A stretch of DNA of 64,000 nt from Flavobacterium pallidum (GTDB taxonomy: Bacteria; Bacteroidota; Bacteroidia; Flavobacteriales; Flavobacteriaceae): contig NZ_CP029187.1 in the NCBI RefSeq assembly GCF_003097535.1, positions 3,100,001 to 3,164,000 on the forward strand. Direction: 5' to 3'. The notes beneath the pieces were generated by a model. It ran no database searches. It was not told the origin of the DNA and worked only from the letters and a program-made list of their open reading frames with translations. The position numbers were made by a program, and so were the translations under genes. The first letter of the stretch is position 1. Every line of letters starts with the position of its first letter. Shown piece by piece: positions 19,801-27,326 of the stretch.

Positions 19801-19864
19801 ATGCCCAGGACGGTAAGCATAGTAGAGAAACGAATGCCATGAGGCTAAAAATAGAATTTCTCAT
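16859..19864 (-). CDS. susC: SusC/RagA family TonB-dependent transporter
   Basis: 1001 residues with a signal peptide ending WASAQ. A carboxypeptidase-regulatory-like domain (about 25-100: ISGKVLDEMGMPMPGVSV) is followed by the plug, with PLYVIDGI, DIDSIEVLKDPSS and GVRGANGVIIIST motifs typical of the SusC group, and then a 22-strand barrel ending in an aromatic residue (LGLSVTF). It imports oligosaccharides across the outer membrane using TonB energy. First gene of the PUL operon. The 237-base region upstream holds a LacI-type palindrome, a motif shared with the permease gene and clustered TGATGTAGT repeats. Confidence 0.96.
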   Translation of the reverse strand: MRNSIFSLMAFVSLLCLPSWASAQNISGKVLDEMGMPMPGVSVTLVSSTTGTITDMDGNFSVAANPGDQLQFSFMGYQSQTVVASAGMTVSLKPATTDLSEVVVIGYGTASKRDLTGSIVKVKGSDVADKPNTNPVASLQGKVAGLQITNAGQPGQEPDIRIRGTVSKFKTKPLYVIDGIWNDNMSFVNPNDIDSIEVLKDPSSLAVFGVRGANGVIIISTKKAKEGKTVVNFNTSTGVKDIKDAPSMTNGDQFRTLYNQQRANQGLTPYDYALYMGDTNWVDEISANNPMITMYNISVSNGTDKNRIYVGAGYTQEDGLIKNEEFKKFTFSINDELKVSDRFKVGVGMNGYDARLPQLHDFNSALNATPIVTPFNVAEGVYNQLPSEIGGPQIGNPLASVDVVNNGTQINRDTRFVGNAFAEFKLIDNLKIRGNYLADLGFSRGRGYTPVFDVFDADSNQLTPYSGNTVTKVNQFKSDAQYVQQELLLTYDKSFGKHEFASVFGYTRSETRYSSMDGTVLADVKNGFQIPNDPRFWYINVSPFGDIASRVSNSSEDSRSTVSYLARVLYNYDGKYLLNATYRNDASSELTKKFNAWSVGAAWEISKESFMDNSAFNYLKIKGSAGQLGNQVSSIPYPAYPGFVAGTAGAAVFGDDPAIGLTSAFIPNDELNWEVVTSYEFGFELATLKNRLSLEANYYDKKTSDLLDFVFFGGNQASRKYVNAGEISNKGIELMGTWKDKVGDFEYSVSGNITTFENEVISTYDSGSIFQNGSSIVKAGAPIGAFYGYEVEGVYQSYADILASPPSALGSYDVGDLKFKDRNNDGVIDGDDRGIIGNPTPDFTYGFSFNLNYKNFSFSADFQGVYGNEIWRDWGNGSTFAPFNFRSDRLNAWNGPGTSNWEPRLNTATGYNVNNNSSYMIEDGSYMRLRNIQLGYSFDTKFLESISIQNLRLYLNAQNPFTWANNSGFSPEAPGSPTRFGVDTGGYPVPAIYSLGLSVTF

Positions 19865-19902
19865 GTATTAATTTGTTAAAGTTAGTAACGCCAAATTAAG
19901 CA

Positions 19903-19920
19903 ATTACATCGTTTGAGTAA
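19903..19920. promoter_or_regulatory. Shared 18-bp motif, copy 2, upstream of susC
   Basis: ATTACATCGTTTGAGTAA matches 5164-5181 with one difference. It lies just upstream of a near-consensus -7 element on the minus strand (TTAATTTG, 19892-19899), where a repressor or activator would contact RNA polymerase. Confidence 0.5.
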
Positions 19921-20003
19921 GTTAATGCGTGTTACTACACGACTACATCAAATTTTTAGAATACTTTAACAAATGAGTGTTTATAAGCGTTTTTATGGAT
20001 AAA

Positions 20004-20015
20004 GAAAACGTTTTC
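20004..20015. promoter_or_regulatory. LacI-type palindrome GAAAACGTTTTC upstream of susC
   Basis: A perfect 12-bp palindrome with central CG, 140 bases upstream of the susC start, of the same form as 5132-5143. It is probably an operator for a LacI-family regulator encoded elsewhere; no LacI gene is in the window. Confidence 0.5.
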
Positions 20016-20025
20016 GCGAATTAGA

Positions 20026-20067
20026 TGATGTAGTGATGATGTAGTATAATAATGTAGAAGAAGTAGT
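20026..20067. promoter_or_regulatory. Clustered TGATGTAGT direct repeats upstream of susC
   Basis: TGATGTAGT occurs at 20026-20034 and 20037-20045 (11-bp step), with weaker copies at 20050 and 20059; the reverse complement ACTACATCA is at 19942-19950. Helical-phase spacing between the regulator gene and susC suggests binding sites for the SusR-like protein's HTH domain. Confidence 0.45.
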
Positions 20068-20101
20068 GTACTGCAGCTTTATACTGTACCATAATCGCTT
20101 C

Positions 20102-22843
20102 TTAAATGGCAAGCATGAATTTATTAAGATTTTCCTCCTGATTTAAATTCAGCTTTTTACGAAGCCTGTACCTATGAAGCTCCACCCCGCGAAATGAGAT
20201 GTTCATCATCGGTGCAATTTCTTTCGAAGAGAGATTCATTTTAAGATAAATGCACAACCGGATGTCTTTTGAAGTTAAGCTTGGGAATTTTTTTGTCAGG
20301 TTAATGATAAACTCATTATGGATCTGGTTCAGGTTGGTTTCAAAGGTTTCCCACTCGTGTTTGTTGACCGAATTGATTTTTACCACTTTCCTGATTTCAT
20401 TCTTCAACTTAGAAATATCATCTTCTGATTCCAGTAAATGCTGGATGTTCTCAATCATTTCGCTCTGCTTTGCAATCGAAAGCGATTTACCCGCAACCTC
20501 GCTGGATTTCGTTTGGATCTCGAGTTCAAGGATATGCTTTTCATACTCCTGCACGTTGAGCTCGTTTTCGGCTTTGAGTTCTAACTCCAGTATTTTCTGC
20601 TCATGTTTGAGTTCTTCTTCCTTAAGCTGTAACTTCTGCATATAGCGAAATTTATTCCAGCGGTAATACAAAAAGAAACTACCCGATATGATCAATATGT
20701 AAATCAATATCATCCACCACGAAAAATACCACGGATTGTCCACATCAAACCTAAAATCTTTTACCTTAATGTAATCTTTCCCGTTGAAGAAATAAAAAGT
20801 GACCAATTGGTTGCCACTGTGCAAATTATTCAACACCAGATTCCCCTTTATGACCCGCTGAAAATCGCCTGAACCATTCAGCTTGTAAAACAAATCCTGC
20901 CTGTTATAGCCATAATTCCCGGGAATGACGTTGATCTCGACCGATTGATTGTATTTGATGTCAGTATTATCGTTGATAAGATTACCCTGATAGAACGCTT
21001 CAATACGCACCACATCTGCGCGGTGCTCCGATTGGCCAAGTTCGTATGATATGAATCCGTCGTCAAGGTTCAGCAGTATTTTGTTGCCTGTCTTGTATGC
21101 TTTAGAGCTTTCAAAAATGAGCTTCCCTTCATAATATTTTTCAGGAATCAATTCCCATACAAATTCATTATTCACCTGAGAAATCACATACAGCAGACCC
21201 GCATTTACGACAATGAAATTCTCATCATCAATCGGGATGATGTCCGAAATGTTCCGAAAAGACTTATTGAAGATATTGTCCCTAACCAACTTTTCAGAGA
21301 TGGCATTGAACGTATACCAAACTTTATTGATAAGGAACAAAATCTCGTTCTTATAAGTAAAAATCTTGACCCCAAAATCATTCGTAAGCCCGTTTTGCTG
21401 CGAAATATTTCCAATCTCAATGGTATTGAAATTGTCGTCATACCTGATCCTGTAAAGGCTCCTGTAATTGTCGGCAGCCCAAAGTTCATTGGGTTTATTC
21501 TGCGCAACATTCCTGATAGGTTTGGTCAATTTTGACAGGAATTTTGATTTTGAGAAATCATTGGCATCCGTATAGTAAGCAATTCCTGCATAATTCGGCT
21601 GAAAATATACATGATCATAGTCGCTTTTATAAAAACTCCATCCACCATTGACATTATTTACCTTTTTAAGGTTCTTTCCGTCAAATATAAATGTACCGTC
21701 ATTGTGTCCGATAATGTATCGGTTGTCGATTTTATAAATATCCCAAACCTGCCCCTGTGAGTTTGGTATGGACTGTAATTTTTTATCCCTGTAAATAAAA
21801 ACGCTGTGGTTGGTGACAAAGAGATACCCGTCATCAATTGTCGAAATTCCATAAACAGAACCCAGAATCCCGAGATTGTCGGAAAATACATTAATCGCCG
21901 AGTTGATCTCGACATGCGCAATACCATTGTCAAGTCCAAGCCATATGTCATTTTCCTTATCCACTAAAATGGAAAGCACCGCATTATTCCTCAGCGTATT
22001 TTCGCGGTTGAAATTTTTATAGGAGTTGTCTTTTAAATCGACAATATATAAGCCCTGAAGCCCGGTACCCACGGCAAGTGTACTGTCGTTTACGAATTTG
22101 GCCGTTACGATCACTTGTTGCTTCAGCTTGTCGTTCAGCGGATTGTCCCAAGGCACCAATCGCTCATTTTCAGTGACATACACGCCATTTGTTTTCGTAA
22201 AGACGTAAATCCGCCCGTTGGATTTTTCGATGTGGTGGATGACATTATTGTCTACTTGGGACCAATGTGCCTTTTTGGTGAAATGCGTACCATCCATCAC
22301 GTAAATCCCTTGTCGCACAGAAGCTACATAAATCTGATTATCAACAATGTAACAATATGAAATCTGAAAAGGAAATCTGATTTTCCGGATTCCGGCCTGG
22401 TCATAAATAAAAATTTCATTGAACGACTGGAAATAAATCCGTCCATTCAGCTTGAAGATTTTCCATATTTCCTCATTATCGGAACCGCTGAACAAATCTT
22501 TGCCTGTAAGTGAAAAATATTTCATTTTCCCCTGAATCCTTTTCCAATAACCAAACTCCTTATAAGAACCTGTATATATTTTATCCCCATCTATAAAAAC
22601 CGAACGGATCACCGTTTTGTTAGGAAGCGTATATTTTTCCCATTTCACGCCGTTATAGCGCAGGAAATAATGGTTGTTCGCAAAATATATCGCGTTATCA
22701 TTCCCCTGGGCTACGTTCCAGTTCTGGTTGTCTCCCCCATATTCGGTCTTGGTAAAATTTTCGACAAACGGAAGCAGTTCCTGAGCATGGGCTGCAGCAA
22801 AAACGAAGGAAAAGGCAATAATTAAAATCCGCTTCACGAACAA
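20102..22843 (-). CDS. SusR-like membrane regulator: beta-propeller, Y_Y_Y domain, LuxR-type HTH
   Basis: 913 residues. A signal peptide (MFVKRILIIAFSFVFAAAHA) precedes two-component-propeller-like repeats (about 20-640), a triple-tyrosine domain (about 650-715), one transmembrane helix (WYFSWWMILIYILIIS), a coiled coil (about 745-800) and a C-terminal LuxR/GerE-type HTH in the last ~60 residues (LTSKDIRLCIYLKMNLSSKE). There is no kinase or receiver domain, so, like SusR, one polypeptide should bind the oligosaccharide in the periplasm and DNA in the cytoplasm. Same strand as susC and directly upstream, hence the likely PUL activator. Confidence 0.9.
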   Translation of the reverse strand: MFVKRILIIAFSFVFAAAHAQELLPFVENFTKTEYGGDNQNWNVAQGNDNAIYFANNHYFLRYNGVKWEKYTLPNKTVIRSVFIDGDKIYTGSYKEFGYWKRIQGKMKYFSLTGKDLFSGSDNEEIWKIFKLNGRIYFQSFNEIFIYDQAGIRKIRFPFQISYCYIVDNQIYVASVRQGIYVMDGTHFTKKAHWSQVDNNVIHHIEKSNGRIYVFTKTNGVYVTENERLVPWDNPLNDKLKQQVIVTAKFVNDSTLAVGTGLQGLYIVDLKDNSYKNFNRENTLRNNAVLSILVDKENDIWLGLDNGIAHVEINSAINVFSDNLGILGSVYGISTIDDGYLFVTNHSVFIYRDKKLQSIPNSQGQVWDIYKIDNRYIIGHNDGTFIFDGKNLKKVNNVNGGWSFYKSDYDHVYFQPNYAGIAYYTDANDFSKSKFLSKLTKPIRNVAQNKPNELWAADNYRSLYRIRYDDNFNTIEIGNISQQNGLTNDFGVKIFTYKNEILFLINKVWYTFNAISEKLVRDNIFNKSFRNISDIIPIDDENFIVVNAGLLYVISQVNNEFVWELIPEKYYEGKLIFESSKAYKTGNKILLNLDDGFISYELGQSEHRADVVRIEAFYQGNLINDNTDIKYNQSVEINVIPGNYGYNRQDLFYKLNGSGDFQRVIKGNLVLNNLHSGNQLVTFYFFNGKDYIKVKDFRFDVDNPWYFSWWMILIYILIISGSFFLYYRWNKFRYMQKLQLKEEELKHEQKILELELKAENELNVQEYEKHILELEIQTKSSEVAGKSLSIAKQSEMIENIQHLLESEDDISKLKNEIRKVVKINSVNKHEWETFETNLNQIHNEFIINLTKKFPSLTSKDIRLCIYLKMNLSSKEIAPMMNISFRGVELHRYRLRKKLNLNQEENLNKFMLAI

Positions 22844-22854
22844 TATGATTTTTT

Positions 22855-22862
22855 CAAATATA
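22855..22862 (-). promoter_or_regulatory. Bacteroidetes -7 promoter element of the SusR-like gene
   Basis: The minus strand reads TATATTTG, an exact TAnnTTTG match, with a TTTG about 16 bases further upstream as a -33 element. The predicted transcript start is only about 5 bases before the start codon, so the leader would be very short. Confidence 0.55.
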
Positions 22863-22897
22863 AATACATTTCCGATAGCAAACCTTACTTAACAACA

Positions 22898-22924
22898 AAT
22901 TCCGGCTGGATAAGGGCCGGAATT
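22898..22924 (-). terminator. Hairpin after the PNGase F-like gene
   Basis: A 9-bp perfect stem (AATTCCGGC with GCCGGAATT) with a 9-nt loop, 20 bases beyond the stop of the minus-strand gene. The T-tract is weak, but the position suits a terminator. Confidence 0.55.
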
Positions 22925-22944
22925 GTTAGATAATATATTAAGGA

Positions 22945-24333
22945 TTATTCTTTTATCAACCGCTTGACGGCAACCTTATCGTCAGCAAAACGGATCTGGA
23001 CAATATATACGCCTGACTGCAGTGAAGACAGGTCAATTTGTCCTCCTGAATTTCCTTTAAGGATTTCCTGCCCAAGGACATTACATAGTTTGACATCCTT
23101 TACCTGGGCATCTGATTGGATCGTTACATAATCGTTTGCAGGATTCGGATAGAGGGTAAAACTCGCTTCATTGATATCCGATGTTGACAAAGGTGTTGTC
23201 ATATTTCCCTGAAGGTACACTGAAACCGGTATGTATCCCTGCTGGCCGACGAATTGCGCCGACGGAACAGTAATCTTGAAAGAATGTGCACCGGCTGCTA
23301 AATTTCCAAGCGGTATCCTCCTGATCGGAATGACGTCCCCAGGGCACCAGTTGCTGAAAGACTGCCATTCGGCCGGTGTTAGGGGCGTGGGACCGTAAAT
23401 TCCGTTAGACTGGGTATTGTACATCCTGAAAGGCTCGCATGTGGGGCTACCCGGTTGGTAAATTAAAACCAGATTGTTATCCCGGTAAATAAAATGGTTC
23501 CTCCTGTTGTATTCTTCGCCACCTGAATTTGAGCCATGGTTAGAAGTAATCAGATAAAAACTGGCGTTATTGACTGCAGCCGGAAGATTAAAGTTAATGG
23601 TCCTTACCGTTTGCCCTATTACATCCGTCGCACCTGCGGCATAATTGTTGAGATCTTTCTTAAAATTCAGCGGCAATAAATAATTGTATCCGCTTTCTCC
23701 AATAGCATCGGTATCAGATACAAATTCCAATGTCCCGAAAAACACATCATTGCGGCCGGAACAGCCCGCAATCTCATTTTGTGCCGCATAAGGCACACCG
23801 AAGATTTCCAATTCCACCCAGATATCATATACTGCAGTAATGGATGGATCATTAAAAATCTTATATATGTTGGATACGTTAAAAGTATATGGCACCTCAT
23901 TAGGCGTAGCATTTTTATTCATAAATGGGGTAATGAAACGCCCTAATTCAATGCGTTGCACATCGTTAGGATTATAAGTAGCCGCTCCTTTTGGCACAAA
24001 AGCCAGGTTGACATTACCAATACGGTCGTAATTATCACAGGACGCCTTTACAGTCACATTCATCGTAACTGATGGGCCAAATGAAGCCAGTTCATCTTCT
24101 GTAAGCATTTTAGCATATAAATCATTCCTGTGACGGATGACACCAGGAGGTGGCGTTGGTGCTGAAACTGTTGCGGCATAACCGTCGAAGAAAAGGATTT
24201 CGTCGAATACGGTCAGGTTGTAAATGGTAAGTGCCTTTTTAGCTGGAAAATGATGTACGGGTGTAGTCGATGCCTTGCTGTCAAAAGTATTCAGGAAAAG
24301 GCAGGCCATTAAAAAAAGTAATGTTCTTTTCAT
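22945..24333 (-). CDS. PNGase F-like peptide:N-glycosidase with T9SS sorting domain
   Basis: 462 residues with a signal peptide. It shares landmarks of Elizabethkingia PNGase F in order: CDNYDR (99-104; PNGase F has CDEWDR with catalytic Asp), ELGRFITPF (PNGase F EIGRFITPY), IWVELEIF with E174, GGEEYNRRNH with E273/E274 near the position of the catalytic Glu, and WCPGDVIP (329-336). The two-jelly-roll N-glycanase domains would span about 35-380, and a T9SS sorting domain (FTLYPNPANDYVTI) occupies the last ~75. It may strip N-glycans from eukaryotic glycoproteins outside the cell. Identity is low, so activity is inferred. Confidence 0.75.
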   Translation of the reverse strand: MKRTLLFLMACLFLNTFDSKASTTPVHHFPAKKALTIYNLTVFDEILFFDGYAATVSAPTPPPGVIRHRNDLYAKMLTEDELASFGPSVTMNVTVKASCDNYDRIGNVNLAFVPKGAATYNPNDVQRIELGRFITPFMNKNATPNEVPYTFNVSNIYKIFNDPSITAVYDIWVELEIFGVPYAAQNEIAGCSGRNDVFFGTLEFVSDTDAIGESGYNYLLPLNFKKDLNNYAAGATDVIGQTVRTINFNLPAAVNNASFYLITSNHGSNSGGEEYNRRNHFIYRDNNLVLIYQPGSPTCEPFRMYNTQSNGIYGPTPLTPAEWQSFSNWCPGDVIPIRRIPLGNLAAGAHSFKITVPSAQFVGQQGYIPVSVYLQGNMTTPLSTSDINEASFTLYPNPANDYVTIQSDAQVKDVKLCNVLGQEILKGNSGGQIDLSSLQSGVYIVQIRFADDKVAVKRLIKE

Positions 24334-24396
24334 CGTTTAGTGTATTTGGATTAGTAGCGCCTAAAGATACTAATTAAATCCAATTTCACTAAAATG

Positions 24397-24422
24397 AAAA
24401 TCCCGGCTAAACCGGGATTTTT
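24397..24422. terminator. Bidirectional terminator between LYS1-like and PNGase F-like genes
   Basis: AAAATCCCGG pairs perfectly with CCGGGATTTT around a 5-nt loop, with T and A runs on both sides. The stem overlaps the stop codon of the LYS1-like gene at 24407. Confidence 0.85.
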
Positions 24423-25630
24423 TCTAACTCATAACCATTTACATAATCCTGCAAATGTTTGAACCGTTCTGTAAGTTTTCCGTTTTCAGTGATTTTCGCA
24501 CGCTGGAGTATGCCGTCCTTGTCACCGTTGAAAAAGGCAGGCACTACGTGTTCCATAAACATTTCACCGAATCCTTCACTCGCATCCTTCGGCAATTCGC
24601 ATGGAAGGTTGTCTACCGCCATTACTACAATGGCTGCCGGATGGAAAATATCCACTTCCTCGTGCTTTGACGGAAGGTAACCATAAAGCGGATCGGCAAT
24701 AGTCGAAGCCTTAATCGTTGATGCAATCGGGCCATCCACATCGCAGGAAATATCGGCAATGACTTTAATTTTATTATCATGTGCCATCAGCATGCTGCGC
24801 GTAAGTATTACCGGCGCGTCATTGGCATAAAAATGTCCTGCAATGAAAATATCGGAAACTTTTGTAAATCTTTCAAAATCAGACACATAAGCTTCCGGAT
24901 TGCTGTAGAAATCTCCTTTACTTGCAGTACTCCCGTCAGCGCGCCTGTTGTAATCCAACACATCGATTTGCGTATAAACAGGCCCGGCGAAATTTTTGGT
25001 CAGGTAATCCTCTATGGAAACCTGCTTGATTTTCATTGCATCAAGGATTTCCTTTGCCCCGCTGCCTACTTTCCCATGGCCCGTAAGCACAATCTTGATA
25101 GGTGGCAACACCAAACGCTTCAGCCTTTGCACGAGGTCTTCCTTATGCGCCAATGTTTCGGCTTTAGGCAAGCTGAACAGTTCAAATTTAATCCCAAAAG
25201 CGCGCATGCCGTTATAAGCCCCTACAATCCCTGCATAACGCCCAAAACCGATAAGCCTCTTGAAATGCTTGTCGACAATAGTCTCGTGGTCGTATAAATC
25301 GATTTTTTTTTCTAGAATGGCCTGAAGCAGTTTGCGGTTGTGCGGCTGTTTTTTGATCGTGTGTGAAAAAAAGAAGTACTTTTTACCGGGAATCAACGCA
25401 TCAACAGGCACTTCCTTTACACCGAAAAGCACATCACAATCACTCATGTCTGTGCTGATTTCCAGGCCAAGGTCTGCATATTGCTGGTCTTTAAAGATTC
25501 TGATATCAGAACTTTCGACTTTGATTTCAGCTTCCGGATGTTGGGTTTTAAGGCGTACTAATTCCTCAGGGGTAAAGACTACCCTTCTGTCAGGCGGGTT
25601 TTTTCTTTCTTTTATAATTCCGAATTTCAT
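24407..25630 (-). CDS. AlaDH/PNT-superfamily NAD(P)-dependent dehydrogenase, saccharopine dehydrogenase (LYS1)-like
   Basis: 407 residues, soluble. The N-terminal AlaDH/PNT domain starts MKFGIIKERKNPPDRRV. GVKEVP (K72) and FFSHTIKKQ (H90) correspond to the catalytic Lys and His of yeast Lys1, and LYDHETI and GFGRYAGIVGAYNG follow the same order. A Rossmann nucleotide-binding segment (IKIVLTGHGKVGSGA) is in the second half. It may form or cleave saccharopine in lysine metabolism. Alanine dehydrogenase is the other annotation this group receives. It is a single gene with its own terminator. Confidence 0.75.
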   Translation of the reverse strand: MKFGIIKERKNPPDRRVVFTPEELVRLKTQHPEAEIKVESSDIRIFKDQQYADLGLEISTDMSDCDVLFGVKEVPVDALIPGKKYFFFSHTIKKQPHNRKLLQAILEKKIDLYDHETIVDKHFKRLIGFGRYAGIVGAYNGMRAFGIKFELFSLPKAETLAHKEDLVQRLKRLVLPPIKIVLTGHGKVGSGAKEILDAMKIKQVSIEDYLTKNFAGPVYTQIDVLDYNRRADGSTASKGDFYSNPEAYVSDFERFTKVSDIFIAGHFYANDAPVILTRSMLMAHDNKIKVIADISCDVDGPIASTIKASTIADPLYGYLPSKHEEVDIFHPAAIVVMAVDNLPCELPKDASEGFGEMFMEHVVPAFFNGDKDGILQRAKITENGKLTERFKHLQDYVNGYELEKIPV

Positions 25631-25929
25631 AGCGCAATTTTAAAAATCAAATCATTATGTTTGATTTTTTATTAATTTATTTTAGAATATTCTGGCAATT
25701 AACAAAACGATTATTCTTGCAGAATATTTTCACTCTCTTTCAATATTTTGTTACAAATATAACATTTAAAACGGGAGGCAAAATCATTTTGAAAAAAAAA
25801 TTATCCTGCAATTTTTTGACATTTAAGGGGTTAAATTTAACTGCCGGAAATTATACTAAGTATTGCTTAAAATTCGCTGCAGAAATGCCTCATTCTTTTA
25901 TATTTGCTATCATAACATATACGTAAAAA
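25631..25929. other. AT-rich intergenic region
   Basis: About 300 bases between divergent genes, with very high A+T and runs of A and T. A reading frame here (25657-25926) has low-complexity Phe/Ile/Leu-rich content and no recognisable domain. I see only promoter-like AT-rich sequence. Confidence 0.6.
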
Positions 25930-27111
25930 ATGAATTGGTTGCGCGCTTCTGTCTTATTTTCAATGCTGGGTTTTAGCCTGTTTTTCTGCTCCTGCAGGGA
26001 AAAGGATCCTGCCGCAAACCTGGCCGATTCGTACCGGAAAGACAATCCTTTTGACACGCAGATGCCAAAAATAAGCGCTGCCTATAAAGAAGCGAAAAGG
26101 CAGAAAGTAGAAGCATTCTTTAATAAAACCTGGGGCAACCGCATGAACGGCAGTTTCCTGGTGGCCAAGAACGGGCAGATCATTTATGAAAATTACCAGG
26201 GGTATTCAAGCATCGAAAAAAAGCTTGATATCACGGCGACAACCCCGATACACATTGCTTCAATGACAAAAGTGCTGACTGCAGCGCTCGTCCTTCGGTT
26301 GATTGACGCAGGAAAGCTTGACCTTGGACAGGATGTCAGTACCATACTTACCCCGTTCCCTTATCCTGATATCACCATTCAGGATTTGCTCGACCACCGC
26401 AGCGGATTGCCTAATTATGCTTATTTCTGTGATGAGAAAGGCGTTTGGGACCATTCCAAAACACTGACAAACCAGGATGTACTGAATTTGATGAACGAAC
26501 ACCACTTCCCGCAGCAATTCCCGAGCGGGCGACGCTTTGCGTATTGCAATACGAATTATGCCATGCTCGCCCTGGTTATTGAGAAAATTACCGGGATGAC
26601 CTATCCTGAAGCGATGAAAAAAATGTTGTTTGAACCGTTGAAAATGAGCAATACGTTCGTTTTTGATATGAAAGACAAAGACAATGTGAGCCAGACTTAC
26701 AAAGGCAATATGCGCCTGCGGTTTGACCATCTTGACGGCACCTATGGCGATAAAAATGTGTATTCTACCCCGCGTGACCTGCTGAAATTTGACATGGCTA
26801 CGTATTCCCCGAATTTCCTGAGCGCAGGCCTTGTGGAAAAAGTGTATAAAGGTTATAGTTACGAACACAAAGGCACCCGCAATTACGGCCTCGGGATCAG
26901 GATGTATGAATGGCCGACAGGACAGAAAATGTATTATCATAATGGCTGGTGGCATGGCAATACCTCATCTTACATTAAGCTGAAGAAGGATACAGTGACC
27001 ATCATCGCAATTTCGAACAAATACAGCAAATCGACTTACCAGGCCTGGAAACTGGCTCCGGCATTTGGGGATTACCCGGTGAAGGTGGACAAGGCGGACG
27101 GCGAGGAATAG
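25930..27111 (+). CDS. Serine hydrolase lipoprotein (class C beta-lactamase / PBP fold)
   Basis: 393 residues. The N-terminus (MNWLRASVLFSMLGFSLFFCSC) is a lipoprotein signal with Cys22 the likely lipid site. Catalytic motifs of the beta-lactamase/DD-peptidase fold are complete: S111-M-T-K114, Y205-C-N207 and HNG in MYYHNGWWHGN near the C-terminus. The family includes D-aminopeptidases, esterases and PBP4*-type peptidases; a true beta-lactamase role is less likely for a lipoprotein of this group. Facing the periplasm, it probably acts on peptidoglycan peptides or small esters. Single gene, followed by the second dispersed repeat. Confidence 0.88.
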   Translation: MNWLRASVLFSMLGFSLFFCSCREKDPAANLADSYRKDNPFDTQMPKISAAYKEAKRQKVEAFFNKTWGNRMNGSFLVAKNGQIIYENYQGYSSIEKKLDITATTPIHIASMTKVLTAALVLRLIDAGKLDLGQDVSTILTPFPYPDITIQDLLDHRSGLPNYAYFCDEKGVWDHSKTLTNQDVLNLMNEHHFPQQFPSGRRFAYCNTNYAMLALVIEKITGMTYPEAMKKMLFEPLKMSNTFVFDMKDKDNVSQTYKGNMRLRFDHLDGTYGDKNVYSTPRDLLKFDMATYSPNFLSAGLVEKVYKGYSYEHKGTRNYGLGIRMYEWPTGQKMYYHNGWWHGNTSSYIKLKKDTVTIIAISNKYSKSTYQAWKLAPAFGDYPVKVDKADGEE

Positions 27112-27149
27112 TAATCAGTTGGAAGCAGAAACGTGATGCGTGGTAACTG

Positions 27150-27235
27150 CCGCGTGAGGGATGGAAGAGGCAGCCCGGAGCCTGGAAGGCGAGGACTACA
27201 GCGGACAGCCCGACCCGCAGGGGCACGCCCAAAAA
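27150..27235. repeat. Dispersed ~85-bp GC-rich repeat, copy 2 (inverted)
   Basis: Reverse complement of 1711-1795 with only a few differences. The two copies lie 25 kb apart in opposite orientation and bracket the PUL and its flanking genes. Confidence 0.8.
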
Positions 27236-27307
27236 CAGTAAACGATCGGCAGTCGTCAGATTCGATATAAATTCGTAATTCGTAATTCTTAATTCATAAT
27301 TATCAAC

Positions 27308-27315
27308 TATATTTG
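27308..27315 (+). promoter_or_regulatory. Promoter -7 element of tmRNA
   Basis: TATATTTG is an exact TAnnTTTG match placed 12 bases before the tmRNA 5' end, as expected for the primary sigma factor of Bacteroidetes. Confidence 0.7.
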
Positions 27316-27326
27316 CGCTCCTTATT

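Noticed and set aside
25657..25926. 89-codon frame upstream of the serine hydrolase
   Set aside because: Low-complexity AT-rich sequence, no domain, and it occupies the promoter region.
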